From: Bacillota bacterium
GTDB taxonomy: Bacteria; Bacillota; Clostridia; Lachnospirales; Lachnospiraceae
Direction of reading: 5' to 3'
DNA length: 64,000 nucleotides
Assembly (NCBI GenBank): GCA_023434365.1
Contig: JAEYSV010000008.1
Span: 1-64,000 of the forward strand
Part shown: piece after piece, positions 37,240 to 46,383 of the stretch
How the letters are laid out: the number at the start of each line of letters is the position of its first letter
Position numbering within the stretch: position 1 is the first letter of the stretch
Notes under the pieces: generated by a model
The model's input: the letters and a program-made list of their open reading frames with translations, nothing else
What the model was told of the DNA's origin: nothing
Database searches by the model: none
Made by a program: the position numbers and the translations under genes

Positions 37240-38223
37240 ATGATTGAAGTATCTAACCTATGTAAAAATTATAAGATATATCACACTGAGCCAGGAATGA
37301 AAGGCGCAGTGAAGTCTTTATTTCATAGGAAATGCACGATTAAAGAAGCAGTTCGTGATATCAGCTTTTCCCTAGAAAAGGGTGAAGTTGTGGGGTATAT
37401 TGGGCCAAATGGTGCAGGCAAATCAACTACAATAAAAATGTTATCTGGAATTCTGATTCCAACGAGTGGCTCTGTAGTAGTAAATGGTATTATTCCATTC
37501 CAGAATAGAAAAGAGAATGCCAAGCAAATCGGAGTAGTGTTTGGACAGCGATCTCAGTTGTATTGGGATTTGCCAGTTTCTGATACACTTGACCTATATG
37601 AAACGTTATATGATATCAATAAAACTGAGTTTCGAAAAAACTGTGACTACTTTATTGAACTGCTTGATATGGGGAGCTTTATAAATCAGCCGGTAAGACA
37701 GCTTAGTCTCGGTCAGAAAATGAAAGCGAATATAGCTATTTCTCTACTACATAATCCGGCGGTACTATACTTGGATGAACCAACGATTGGACTTGATGTT
37801 ACTAGTAAAAAAGTACTACGTAAAGCCATACGAGAGATTAATCAAGAGAAGAAGACGACAATCATTCTAACCACTCACGATATGGACGATATTGAAGCTG
37901 TAGCCAATCGCTTAATCATGATTGGTAGTGGACAGAAGTTATTTGACGGAACATTAAAAGAATTTAAGGAAAAGTACGAAGATGGGTTCATTATCAAGTT
38001 GGAGTTTGAACAAGGGTTACCGATCTGGGAGGAAAAACCTCACTTTCAACTACTAAAAGGTGAATCGATATTAACCTGGCTAGTCCATGTAGATGGAGCA
38101 ATTACCTCAAAAGAGGCGATGATTGAGCTGGTACAAAAGTACAATCCAACCAATCTATATGTTATGGAACAGCGAATTGAGGAAATCGTTGAGAGAGCAT
38201 TGGAATCTTGTACAGGGGAGTAA
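37240..38223 (+). CDS. ABC transporter ATP-binding protein
   Basis: 327 residues. Walker A GPNGAGKST, ABC signature LSLGQ, Walker B VLYLDEPTIGLD and switch His in TTHD are all intact. A C-terminal extension of about 80 residues is typical of ABC-2 exporter ATPases. GAGGAG precedes the ATG. It energises the two permeases encoded upstream. Confidence 0.92.
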   Translation: MIEVSNLCKNYKIYHTEPGMKGAVKSLFHRKCTIKEAVRDISFSLEKGEVVGYIGPNGAGKSTTIKMLSGILIPTSGSVVVNGIIPFQNRKENAKQIGVVFGQRSQLYWDLPVSDTLDLYETLYDINKTEFRKNCDYFIELLDMGSFINQPVRQLSLGQKMKANIAISLLHNPAVLYLDEPTIGLDVTSKKVLRKAIREINQEKKTTIILTTHDMDDIEAVANRLIMIGSGQKLFDGTLKEFKEKYEDGFIIKLEFEQGLPIWEEKPHFQLLKGESILTWLVHVDGAITSKEAMIELVQKYNPTNLYVMEQRIEEIVERALESCTGE

Positions 38224-38249
38224 GAGAATATTGTAAATAAGGAGTTTAT

Positions 38250-38654
38250 ATGCATAGCAATAGAAAAAGATATATTTTTATATTTATCGGGGTAGCAATT
38301 ATTATTGTTTTCCTCTGCTGCTTTTTTAGAGAGAAGAGCATTAATTCATTTGTTGATATGGATCATATCACTAGAGTCTGCGTTTTAAATGGTAACAATG
38401 GTGAGATATTTGAAGTGGCAACAAAAGACGGACTAGACAAAATTGAAGAGTATATGAATAATATAAAGTTTCGAAAAACGATTCGTTTAATTCTTTACGG
38501 AGGGTTTTCGTATTATTTTGATTTTTATAATAAGGAGGAACATATTGCTAGGATTACGTTTGGCGATAAAGTAAGTGTGGATAATACAGAATATACGATT
38601 AGCGATTATAATGAAATTTCACTAGATGAGTTGGTAAATTCTATAAGAAAATAG
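38250..38654 (+). CDS. Small membrane-anchored protein of unknown function
   Basis: 134 residues. A basic start and one membrane helix (about 8-26, ending CCFF) are followed by a compact extracytoplasmic alpha/beta domain of about 100 residues. Two adjacent Cys at the helix end are not a lipobox. Spacing of 26 bp after the ABC ATPase suggests it is the last gene of the lux-exporter operon, perhaps an accessory or sensor. No family recognised. Confidence 0.6.
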   Translation: MHSNRKRYIFIFIGVAIIIVFLCCFFREKSINSFVDMDHITRVCVLNGNNGEIFEVATKDGLDKIEEYMNNIKFRKTIRLILYGGFSYYFDFYNKEEHIARITFGDKVSVDNTEYTISDYNEISLDELVNSIRK

Positions 38655-38708
38655 AGGTGACTTTATGCCCCCTCTATTTGAATTTCCGTTAATAGTAAAG
38701 ATTTATAT

Positions 38709-39602
38709 TTATAGCATTGATAGTATATTATCTAAGGATGGCGGATTAAGTGGCAATGGGAATTTGGTGCAAGCACATGCGGCAGTTGCTGCTGCAAAGC
38801 GAACCGTGGAATTGTCATCCATACCTTGTAACAGAGCATAGACACAGCCCGCCTTAAAACTATCACCAGCGCCAAGAGTGCTGACTACATCAACCGCATA
38901 TGGCGTTACATGCATTATCGCTTGGCCTTTTCTCCCATATATAATATCTTTGGCTCCAAGTGTAAAGATAACAAGCCCATCGGAATGTTCGATATACTTT
39001 TGAAACAAATCTATTCGGTTTTCTTCTTTATAGTTTTGCGATACGAATTCATTCGAAATTATGTTAATCGCTGAGAACTTATGTATCTCGCTATCATATG
39101 GGCAGTCAATGGTAACATAAGGAATTTGATTCTTTGCGCAAATGGTCGCTACCTTTATTGATTGTTCTCCAAACCACGGGTCTAGGCCAACTACTTTGGA
39201 GCATATAATGTCTTCTTCTAACGGTTCATGCCAACGGTTATTGCCATCCGTATAGTACTGTATGAATGTTCCAAATGGAGTTCTTGTATTTTTATCGATA
39301 AGTACATAATCTTCAAGGCCATCGTAGCCAGGATCAAGGTACAAACGGCTAGTATCCACTGATTTGTCCTTATAGAACTCTATTATGCGAGGATAGGTGG
39401 AGCTGCCCATATTGGTTCCCTCCATAATCACGCTGCAACCAAAGTTAGCTAGTATCGTAGCACAGGTTCCAGTTTCTCCTCCAGGAAGAGAATATTTTTG
39501 CATAATCTCACCATAAGTATCCGGAGCAGGATAATTATCTTTTAGCAGAAAACTATTGGTAATCAATATCATTCCATAAAGATAAGCATCATTACTTTTC
39601 AT
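38709..39602 (-). CDS. PfkB-family carbohydrate/nucleoside kinase
   Basis: 297 residues, ribokinase fold. The C-terminal signature TLGAGDSFKAGCVYAL carries the catalytic Asp (GAGDSF), and the N-terminal PGGETGTCATILANFGC is the substrate lid/binding block. The substrate cannot be told; sugar or nucleoside kinases are typical. Divergent to a serine hydrolase across a 240-bp gap. AGCGAGGTATGCTTT precedes the ATG. Confidence 0.88.
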   Translation of the reverse strand: MKSNDAYLYGMILITNSFLLKDNYPAPDTYGEIMQKYSLPGGETGTCATILANFGCSVIMEGTNMGSSTYPRIIEFYKDKSVDTSRLYLDPGYDGLEDYVLIDKNTRTPFGTFIQYYTDGNNRWHEPLEEDIICSKVVGLDPWFGEQSIKVATICAKNQIPYVTIDCPYDSEIHKFSAINIISNEFVSQNYKEENRIDLFQKYIEHSDGLVIFTLGAKDIIYGRKGQAIMHVTPYAVDVVSTLGAGDSFKAGCVYALLQGMDDNSTVRFAAATAACACTKFPLPLNPPSLDNILSML

Positions 39603-39843
39603 AAAGCATACCTCGCTTTCACTATTTTATTGGTCCATCATCCGATAGAAATAGTATACGGAAAATGTTTTAATCTGTAAATGTAATATGTCATATATTT
39701 GATGTATAACGTTGCGATTATTTATTAAAGTTAGATTAAAGATGACATAATAAACCATTTTCATCTTGCATTTAACTAGAGAAATATCTTACAATTAATC
39801 ATGTAAGCATTCTTACCGAAAGGTTAGAAAGGGGAGAAGGAGA

Positions 39844-40836
39844 ATGAATGTTAAATCATTGATCAAATCAGATTTTTCTGGTTGTGTTTCAATTAGAAAG
39901 AATCAAAAAATTATATTTTGTGAACCTTTTGGGTACGCCGAGTTAGCAAACCAGATTCCGAATGAAATCAATACCAAGTTTGCAACCGCATCCGCTGGCA
40001 AAGTTTTTGTGGCAGTTGGGATATTGCAATTGGTGGAAAAAGGAATATTACATATGGAGGACACTCTTGGAGAACTACTCAATTATGATTTGAAGGACAT
40101 TGACCCAAATATTACAGTAAAGCAGTTACTGACACATACTTCAGGAATTCCGGATTATTTTGATGAAAGTGAGATGGATGAATATGCTGAGCTTTGGATT
40201 GATGTACCAAACTATCGGATTAGAACCTCCAAAGATTTATTGCCACTTTTCATAGATAAACCTATGATGTATCCGAAGGGAGAGCGTTTTCAATATAACA
40301 ATACCGGTTATGTTGTGTTAGGACTGATTATTGAGCAGGTTACTGGTATGTTATTTGACGAGTATTTAAAGAACAATATCTTTACACCATGTAATATGAT
40401 GGATACTGGCTATTATGAGCTAGACCGTCTTCCTGCTAAGTGTGCGAGCAATTATATTTATGATGAAGAAAGAAAAGAGTACTATACAAACATCTATAGC
40501 GTTGATGTGAAAGGTACAGGTGCGGGTGGTGCATTTACAACAGCACTTGATGTTCAGAGGTTCTGGGATTCTTTGATGTCTTATCAATTATTATCTGAAG
40601 AACTAACAAAAGAAATGTTTTCTCTTCAAGCATCAGAGGGTGACGAAGATTATTACGGTTATGGAATCTGGCTTTGGAAAAATGATAATGGAGCTTTCTG
40701 GCCATTTTTTCAAGGAAGTGACCCTGGTGTGAGCTTTATCTCCCTTTACAAACCTGAAGTGGCTACAGATATTACGTTAGTGAGTAATTTTGGAGACGAT
40801 GTCTGGAATTTAATGAATCAAATTCTACAGCTGTAG
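39844..40836 (+). CDS. Serine hydrolase, class C beta-lactamase-like
   Basis: 330 residues. It contains the SxxK catalytic motif SAGK (Ser50-Lys53), an NTGYVVLG motif with the Tyr-Asn region (QYNNTGY) and a later GTGAGGAFTTA segment in place of KTG. No signal peptide, so it is probably cytoplasmic, such as an esterase or peptidase of the D-Ala-D-Ala carboxypeptidase-like family rather than a secreted beta-lactamase. ATG start after GGGGAGAAGG. Confidence 0.85.
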   Translation: MNVKSLIKSDFSGCVSIRKNQKIIFCEPFGYAELANQIPNEINTKFATASAGKVFVAVGILQLVEKGILHMEDTLGELLNYDLKDIDPNITVKQLLTHTSGIPDYFDESEMDEYAELWIDVPNYRIRTSKDLLPLFIDKPMMYPKGERFQYNNTGYVVLGLIIEQVTGMLFDEYLKNNIFTPCNMMDTGYYELDRLPAKCASNYIYDEERKEYYTNIYSVDVKGTGAGGAFTTALDVQRFWDSLMSYQLLSEELTKEMFSLQASEGDEDYYGYGIWLWKNDNGAFWPFFQGSDPGVSFISLYKPEVATDITLVSNFGDDVWNLMNQILQL

Positions 40837-40957
40837 TGAATCATAATATGACATAAAGATACGAATACATATGAGAATGGATTCATCCTTTTTCACCGAG
40901 AAAAGCAATAACAGACTAATTAATTATGCACAGTCAATAAAATAGGAGGGACCAAGG

Positions 40958-41533
40958 ATGTTACAAGATATTATGTTAACGACAAAACGCTTACTTATTC
41001 GAGATCATAAAATATCGGATTTGAATACACATCATCAATTGTTGACGAATGCCAAGACGATGCATTATCTCAAAGATATTATGACCTATACATTGGAAGA
41101 ATCTAGAGAAAATCTGAAAATATCAATTCAAGAAATAGATAATCCAGACCGTACTAAATATTTCTTGAGAATAGAGGATAAAGTAACGAAGGAGCATATT
41201 GGGGAAATCGGATATACAGTGATTCAGTTTACACCGGCAGGGAAAGTCGTACAGCTTGGATACTTCTCCTATGGTAAGTTTTGGGGAAAAGGATATATAA
41301 CGGAAGCAGTGAAGGAATTAATTCGATTCGCATTCGAAGAAAATGATGTAATTAGAATTGGATCGGGCTGCCTTAAAGAGAACGTTGGCTCCGAAAAAAT
41401 CATGCAAAAATGCGGTATGGTCAAAGAAGCCGAACATCATTTTAATGAATGGCATAACGACAGATTAAAAGACAGAGTAGAGTATCGCCTACTCAAAGAA
41501 GAATGGTTAAACAATAAGTCTCAAACTACCTAA
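40958..41533 (+). CDS. GNAT N-acetyltransferase (RimJ/RimL-like)
   Basis: 191 residues. The GNAT acetyl-CoA-binding motif is seen as the segment FWGKGYITEAVKELIRFAF, with the N-terminal TTKRLLIRDHKISDL of the RimJ/RimL-type subgroup. It may acetylate a protein N-terminus, amino sugar or aminoglycoside; the substrate is unknown. Strong GGAGGG ribosome site. It stands next to a broken MFS gene. Confidence 0.88.
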   Translation: MLQDIMLTTKRLLIRDHKISDLNTHHQLLTNAKTMHYLKDIMTYTLEESRENLKISIQEIDNPDRTKYFLRIEDKVTKEHIGEIGYTVIQFTPAGKVVQLGYFSYGKFWGKGYITEAVKELIRFAFEENDVIRIGSGCLKENVGSEKIMQKCGMVKEAEHHFNEWHNDRLKDRVEYRLLKEEWLNNKSQTT

Positions 41534-41551
41534 AAGAGAAAGAGGAATAAT

Positions 41552-42606
41552 ATGAGCTCGCTTGCAAGACAGAATTTTGTTATTAACCTTAGAAATACAA
41601 AGCCTACACTATGGAGTGTACAATACATATTTGCTTTACTAGTTAATCTATTCGTCAGCATTACAGGATTCATTTTGATAACAATATTACCATTATTTTC
41701 GACAACACTTGGAGGCAATAATTTTATAGCCGGTCTGCTTACAACACTTTTAACGCTGTCAGCCCTTGTTTGTAGACCTATTTGCGGTAAATTATTAGAT
41801 GAGTATGGCAGAAAAGTAGTTCTGATTGTTGGATTGGCACTTTTTTCAGTTCCTGCGCTTTTGTATGCTTCATCTAGTAACCTGGCTATCAGGTAACCTA
41901 TCTTGCTGCGTTTTTTATTACCATCTTAAGTATAATCATTGCTTGCTTTATTAATTATGAGAGTAGAAATGGTATTTCTAAGTTTAGTAATAAGGAGCTC
42001 ATGGCAACTGGTAGTGGAAACTATGATAAGCAAAACGGAAAAACAAATAGCTTTGTAGAACAAACTGCATTAAGGACTTGTATCGTTATGATCTTTAGTG
42101 TATTAGCAGTTTCTGCGGTATTTTCATTTATGCCGCTCTTTGGAGAAGAGCGCAATATTGATAATATAGGATTGTTTTTTACATTTTACGCAGTTTCAAT
42201 GATTGTAACTAGGATTCTTACCGGAAAGATTGCAGATCAATATGGTTATATAAAAGTGATTATTCCTAGTATCGCAATTACATTGCTACTGTTTATCACA
42301 TTGATATATGCATATTCACTTCCTATGGTATTGTTAGCAGCGATATTTTATGGAGTAGGATATGGAACTCTTCAGCCAGTATTAAATGCAGTTGTGATCA
42401 AATTAAGCCCTGTTAAAAGAAGGGGAGCGGCCAATGCGACATTCTTTGCAACACTGGATATTGGTTTTGGACTCGGTTCCTTTATCTGGGGAGGAGTATC
42501 ACAGGTAGCAGGTTTTACTGTTGTATTCATTGGATGTGCAGCATGTATTGTAGCATCACTATTAGCTTTTTATTTTATTTTACGCGGTCAGTTAATAGGA
42601 ATATGA
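41552..42606 (+). pseudogene. MFS transporter pseudogene with internal deletion and frameshift
   Basis: The 5' part (41552-41896) encodes membrane helices 1-3 of a major facilitator protein with the loop motif LLDEYGRKVVL. It stops at a TAA (41894), after which the sequence continues in another frame from about 41888 (YQVTYLAAFFITILSI, helix 6) to 42606 (helices 7-12). The expected segment for helices 4-5 is missing, and the junction shifts the frame, so this is a deletion rather than a single-base error. GAGG precedes the ATG. The natural substrate is unknown. The product is surely non-functional as a full transporter. Confidence 0.85.
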
Positions 42607-42800
42607 TAGTGAAGAACGAAGAGTGAAGAGCTCGAAAAGATAGTGAAGAACTAAGAGTGAAGAGTGAAGAGTGGAAAAGAGGAAAGAGGTAAGTGAAGAG
42701 CTCGAAAAGATAGTGAAGAACTAAGAGTGAAGCGTGAAGAGTGAAAAAGAGAAAGAGGTAAGTGAAGAACGAAGAGTAAAGAGATGAAGAAGCGATAAAG
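42606..42800. repeat. Purine-rich tandem array after the MFS gene
   Basis: Units GATAGTGAAGAACGAAGAGT and GATAGTGAAGAACTAAGAGT alternate with GAGCTCGAAAAGATAGTG blocks, with a higher-order period of about 70-75 bp. The array begins at the stop codon (TGATAGTGAAGA). Same family as at 14, 25.8 and 26.9 kb. Confidence 0.85.
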
Positions 42801-42827
42801 AAAGAAGAGAGAAAGCGGGTGGAGTAT

Positions 42828-43331
42828 ATGAAATTGAGAATGATCTTATTAATGGGCATTATTGTTATTTTATTTAGTTCATGCAGCAAAGGGGAGGCAG
42901 AGGAAGAAAAGAGGATTAAGAGTTTCTTGACTAATTATTATACCTGGAATAAGGATGATAGGTATACGAAACTTTCCGAAGGTGATATGAGCGATAGGCA
43001 AACGTATATCACCAAATATCTGGAACCATATTATGATACTTTTAAAGAGGAAGTAACAAAAGAAATGCTCGATAAAATGATTGCGGGTAGAATGCCGTTA
43101 AGTGAGGATAAGTATGCTTTTGATAATCAACAGACAGTTGTTGTGAAGGATGTTGCATTGGAATCTTATGATGAGGAAGAATATGTTTATACTTACAAAG
43201 TTACATTAGATGTTACTCAAAATGGAAGTAGTAAGACAGAGGAGATAAGTGGTCAAATATCGGTTAATGGAAATAAGGAGCCTATCTTAATTAAAAACTT
43301 TAGAGAGCTAGACAGGAAAACAGTGGAGTAG
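42828..43331 (+). CDS. Small lipoprotein of unknown function
   Basis: About 167 residues. A type II signal peptide ends with the lipobox FSSC (Cys about residue 20), followed by an acidic/basic soluble domain (DUF4829/NTF2-like in flavour: helix then beta strands YVYTYKVTLDV). Start at the ATG at 42828 behind GGTGGAG; GTG 42819 is possible. It is followed after 7 bp by another secreted protein, so they are probably one unit. Confidence 0.7.
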   Translation: MKLRMILLMGIIVILFSSCSKGEAEEEKRIKSFLTNYYTWNKDDRYTKLSEGDMSDRQTYITKYLEPYYDTFKEEVTKEMLDKMIAGRMPLSEDKYAFDNQQTVVVKDVALESYDEEEYVYTYKVTLDVTQNGSSKTEEISGQISVNGNKEPILIKNFRELDRKTVE

Positions 43332-43338
43332 TGTCACT

Positions 43339-44106
43339 ATGAGTATAAAAAATCAGATCATATTATTTTTGGCCAGTACTATTGTGGCCTTAGCGGTTAT
43401 ATATATAATGTTTATTAGGTCTGTTAAGGTAAATAATGTGCCCATCAGACAGCCATCAATAGCTATAACAGATAACGGTATAGCCATTGCGTTTGAAAAG
43501 GATTTATTTATTGAAGCTGATATCGATATGGGAAGAGATGATAAAATAATTAAATATTTCTGTGACGGATTAAGGCTCTATGTTATTGTTGAATCTGACA
43601 GAATAAATGATTTGTTATTCTCAAAGTTTACACTAAGCACACAAGATGGTTCCGTTAGTAGGGTTGCTGATGAGATGTACCAGTTAGATAAGTCCGAGTT
43701 GGTTGTAATATGGAATGATTCAAAGATTGATAGCGATTTGTTGTATCGATTATCTGCTAAGCTGAAAAGTCAAGGAACACTCATCTCAGACACATTTACT
43801 ATACAATCTTTAGCTACATCACATATTCAGGTGGATAAAGATTATGGGGATATACGTATTAATTCAATAACGATGGCAGATACATCCGTTCTTATTGACC
43901 TTAGTTATAATTCACTTAAGTCAGTTGGAGGCTTTCAAATTGAATGGGATAAGGTAGTTGACAATGGGAGAATCATTTCTAGTACTGAGAAGAATTTTCA
44001 GATTATTTTTCCTGTGAACGTTGATTCTAAATCTTCGTTTACTCTTTATCTGAATGATCAAAATGGTTTTATAATGTCTACGATACCAGTTGATTTAAGT
44101 AAGTAA
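43339..44106 (+). CDS. Membrane-anchored extracytoplasmic protein of unknown function
   Basis: 255 residues. An N-terminal membrane helix (about 8-26) is followed by about 225 residues predicted to be beta-rich and outside the cell, with no motif I recognise. The start overlaps the ribosome site region of the preceding lipoprotein operon (7-bp gap). Neighbouring small secreted genes suggest a locally expanded envelope family. Confidence 0.6.
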   Translation: MSIKNQIILFLASTIVALAVIYIMFIRSVKVNNVPIRQPSIAITDNGIAIAFEKDLFIEADIDMGRDDKIIKYFCDGLRLYVIVESDRINDLLFSKFTLSTQDGSVSRVADEMYQLDKSELVVIWNDSKIDSDLLYRLSAKLKSQGTLISDTFTIQSLATSHIQVDKDYGDIRINSITMADTSVLIDLSYNSLKSVGGFQIEWDKVVDNGRIISSTEKNFQIIFPVNVDSKSSFTLYLNDQNGFIMSTIPVDLSK

Positions 44107-44126
44107 TTATACCAGGGGGTAGTAAA

Positions 44127-44495
44127 GTGCAAATTGCCTACGATAACTTATCACCAGAGTTTCAAGAATTCTATTATTACTTAATTTCAGATAATAAAAT
44201 GGCTGAATTTGCAAGGTTAAGAAATGATATTCCGCATACTGTGGTTATCGTATTACATGAAAGAGAACTTGAAATTGCAAAGGAATTATTACTAGCGAAG
44301 CTTGATGATGTTGATCGTAGCAACGCAGTATATTATATCCAGTTCTTAGTAGTGTTGGGAGAAGTAAGAGCAATACCCAAGATCAAAAAAATGCTAAGCG
44401 ATATTAAGAAGTATAGAAGGGTTAATAGACGGCATTGGTCCTACGAAAAAAAGAAATGCAGAAAAGCACTAAGGTATTTGAAAAAGGTAAGATAG
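44127..44495 (+). CDS. Small helical protein of unknown function
   Basis: 122 residues, GTG start behind GGGGG. Predominantly alpha-helical with a basic C-terminus (RRVNRRHWSYEKKKCRKALRY). The repeated helix pairs (LLLAKLDDVDRSNAVYYIQFL and VLGEVRAIPKIKKML) look like HEAT-type repeats. No membrane helix. It comes 21 bp after the membrane-anchored protein and ends at a hairpin. Confidence 0.55.
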   Translation: MQIAYDNLSPEFQEFYYYLISDNKMAEFARLRNDIPHTVVIVLHERELEIAKELLLAKLDDVDRSNAVYYIQFLVVLGEVRAIPKIKKMLSDIKKYRRVNRRHWSYEKKKCRKALRYLKKVR

Positions 44496-44499
44496 AAAC

Positions 44500-44537
44500 A
44501 TGAGCCAAACTATAAAAAGCAGGGTTTGGCTCATTAT
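44500..44537 (+). terminator. Stem-loop terminator
   Basis: TGAGCCAAAC (44501-44510) pairs with GTTTGGCTCA (44524-44533), followed by a short TTATTAT tract. Confidence 0.65.
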
Positions 44538-44565
44538 TATGTAAAAGTTTAGAAAGGTGACAAAT

Positions 44566-44865
44566 ATGAAAAACTGGATAAAACACTATTTGAATACAGA
44601 AGGAAAGTTGACATCATTTCCATCTAAAAGGAAGTTAAAGGTAGCAGCTATGTTCTATATTGCATCAAATATTGATGATGAAGTAAAGTATACGGAAAAG
44701 GAGATAAATGATGTAATCAATAAGATGTGTTGTTTTAATGATGCTGCCTTATTACGCAGAGAAATGTATAATTACAAATTTATTAATCGGACTTCCGATG
44801 GACAATTTTATTGGAAGGAGAAAGTCCAGCCAACTCCTGAACAATATGATTTGCAAGCCAAATAA
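44566..44865 (+). CDS. DUF2087 domain protein
   Basis: About 99 residues. The DUF2087 pattern is clear: LTSFPSKRKLKVAAMFYIAS, then YTEKEINDVINKM, then ALLRREMYNYKFINRTSDG ending in YW. DUF2087 is a small winged-helix-like domain often fused to regulators; here it stands alone. Start at the ATG at 44566, 8 nt after AAGG. Its 3' end overlaps the convergent XRE gene by about 58 bp. Confidence 0.8.
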   Translation: MKNWIKHYLNTEGKLTSFPSKRKLKVAAMFYIASNIDDEVKYTEKEINDVINKMCCFNDAALLRREMYNYKFINRTSDGQFYWKEKVQPTPEQYDLQAK

Positions 44866-45107
44866 CTAAAACAACAGGAATGAAAAAAATCCTCATCGTC
44901 ACCGATAGGGATTGTATCTATAGATACGTTAAACAACCTGCTCAAAGCATAGAGATTATCAATATTTGGAAGGCTTTCACCCCATTGCCATTTGTAGATG
45001 GCTTGTGGCTGTTCAAATCCAAAATAATCTTGTAACTCTTTTACTGAGAACCCATGGTTGATACGAAGTTTTTGTTTGTTTGCTGCTGCAGAGGTAAGTA
45101 GTTTCAT
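44808..45107 (-). CDS. XRE-type helix-turn-helix regulator
   Basis: 99 residues. The HTH region (about 15-65) reads VKELQDYFGFEQPQAIYKWQWGESLPNIDNLYALSRLFNVSID, a common clostridial single-HTH regulator. The tail after residue 70 (Cys-rich) has no match and overlaps the convergent DUF2087 gene, so it may be non-essential. It is divergent from the macrodomain gene, of which it could be the repressor. Confidence 0.75.
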   Translation of the reverse strand: MKLLTSAAANKQKLRINHGFSVKELQDYFGFEQPQAIYKWQWGESLPNIDNLYALSRLFNVSIDTIPIGDDEDFFHSCCFSYLACKSYCSGVGWTFSFQ

Positions 45108-45211
45108 ATGTACTCCTAACCGGGTCGATAGTTACCCAAAACGTATTAATCAGCGATGATTTCATTATAAAAAAAAGATAATACAATGCATTAAACTTAT
45201 AGTTTAACTTA

Positions 45212-46288
45212 ATGAGAAAGAAGGCGATTACAATACCATTTTTATTGATTAGAAATGATATAACAAAGGTAGATGTGGATGCAATTGTTAATACCGCAAA
45301 CAGTCAATTGAAGCAAGGCAGTGGAACAAGCCGTGCAATTTATCTGGCAGCCGGGGAGAAAGAACTAATCAATGCCTGTAAAAAAATAGGTTATTGCGCT
45401 CTAGGGAAAGCGGTTATAACGGAAGCATTTAACCTTCCCTCAAGGTACATTATACATACGGTCGGACCAGCCTGGAAAGATGGTAAGTCTGGTGAAGATA
45501 AAATTCTGTATAGTGCTTATTTTGAGGCATTACAGCTTGCGAAATCGTACCAGTTAGAATCCATTGCCTTTCCGTTTATTTCAACTGGTAATTATGGGTT
45601 TCCTAGAAAAGAAGCATTAAAAATAGCTGTGGCAGCGATTGGTGATTTCCTAATGGAAAATGATATGCTTGTGTATCTGGTTATCTATGATAAAAAATCG
45701 TTAATGGTGAGCCAGAAGTTATTTGCCATTGTTCGTGAGTACATAGACGATCATTATGTTGACGACAAGGAAGACGACTTTTTTGACATGGGAAGGTTAG
45801 AACGCAGTGATGCATATGATGCTCTGGATGAATACGAGTATATATCATTTAGGAGAAATACAATTGCACCAAGTTCGTCCAATATCTTAGAGCCTTCTGA
45901 TTCTAGACAAAAGCCAAAAAGGAGTCTTGATGACTTGGTGAATAATCTGGAGGAAACCTTTTCTCAGATGTTACTTCGATTAATTGACGAAAGAGGATTA
46001 AAGGATTCGAACGTTTACAAAAAGGCCAATATAGACAGAAAACATTTTTCGAAAATACGAAGTAATATTAACTATGCACCGAATAAAAAGACAGTAATGG
46101 CATTGGCCATTTCATTAGAACTGACCTTGGATGAGGCAAAAGATTTGATGGAAAGAGCAGGCTTTGCGTTTTCAAGAAGCTCAAAGTGTGATGTAATCAT
46201 TTGTTGCTTCTTAGAAAGTAGGAGGTATAATATCAATGAAATAAATGAAGTACTATTTACCTATGATTTGCCATTGTTAGGAGCATAA
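45212..46288 (+). CDS. Macrodomain protein with C-terminal helical/HTH-like domain
   Basis: 358 residues. N-terminal macrodomain (about 10-170): RNDITKVDVDAIVNTANSQL with the conserved Asn30, then KQGSGTSRAIYLAAG in place of the usual GGG loop, then FPFISTGNYGFPRKEAL. Macrodomains bind or hydrolyse ADP-ribose adducts. After an acidic linker a C-terminal helical domain (about 235-358) contains ANIDRKHFSKIRSN and NKKTVMALAISLELTLDEA, resembling an HTH. The ATG at 45212 lacks a good ribosome site, so the true start is uncertain. It heads a run of plus-strand genes including vWA and PARG-like proteins. Confidence 0.82.
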   Translation: MRKKAITIPFLLIRNDITKVDVDAIVNTANSQLKQGSGTSRAIYLAAGEKELINACKKIGYCALGKAVITEAFNLPSRYIIHTVGPAWKDGKSGEDKILYSAYFEALQLAKSYQLESIAFPFISTGNYGFPRKEALKIAVAAIGDFLMENDMLVYLVIYDKKSLMVSQKLFAIVREYIDDHYVDDKEDDFFDMGRLERSDAYDALDEYEYISFRRNTIAPSSSNILEPSDSRQKPKRSLDDLVNNLEETFSQMLLRLIDERGLKDSNVYKKANIDRKHFSKIRSNINYAPNKKTVMALAISLELTLDEAKDLMERAGFAFSRSSKCDVIICCFLESRRYNINEINEVLFTYDLPLLGA

Positions 46289-46383
46289 AATGTCGCCTAG
46301 AATGCGACCAAATTAACTCTGTAAAACCTTATACTTAAGCTATAAGATTTGCATTAAGCAAACAAGAAAGCGAGGTAGCTGAT

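Noticed and set aside
39844..40836. Secreted beta-lactamase conferring resistance
   Set aside because: There is no signal peptide, and the KTG box is not evident, so a cytoplasmic hydrolase is more likely.
42575..42889. 104-residue minus-strand frame
   Set aside because: Translated purine-rich array in reverse; overlaps the real lipoprotein start.
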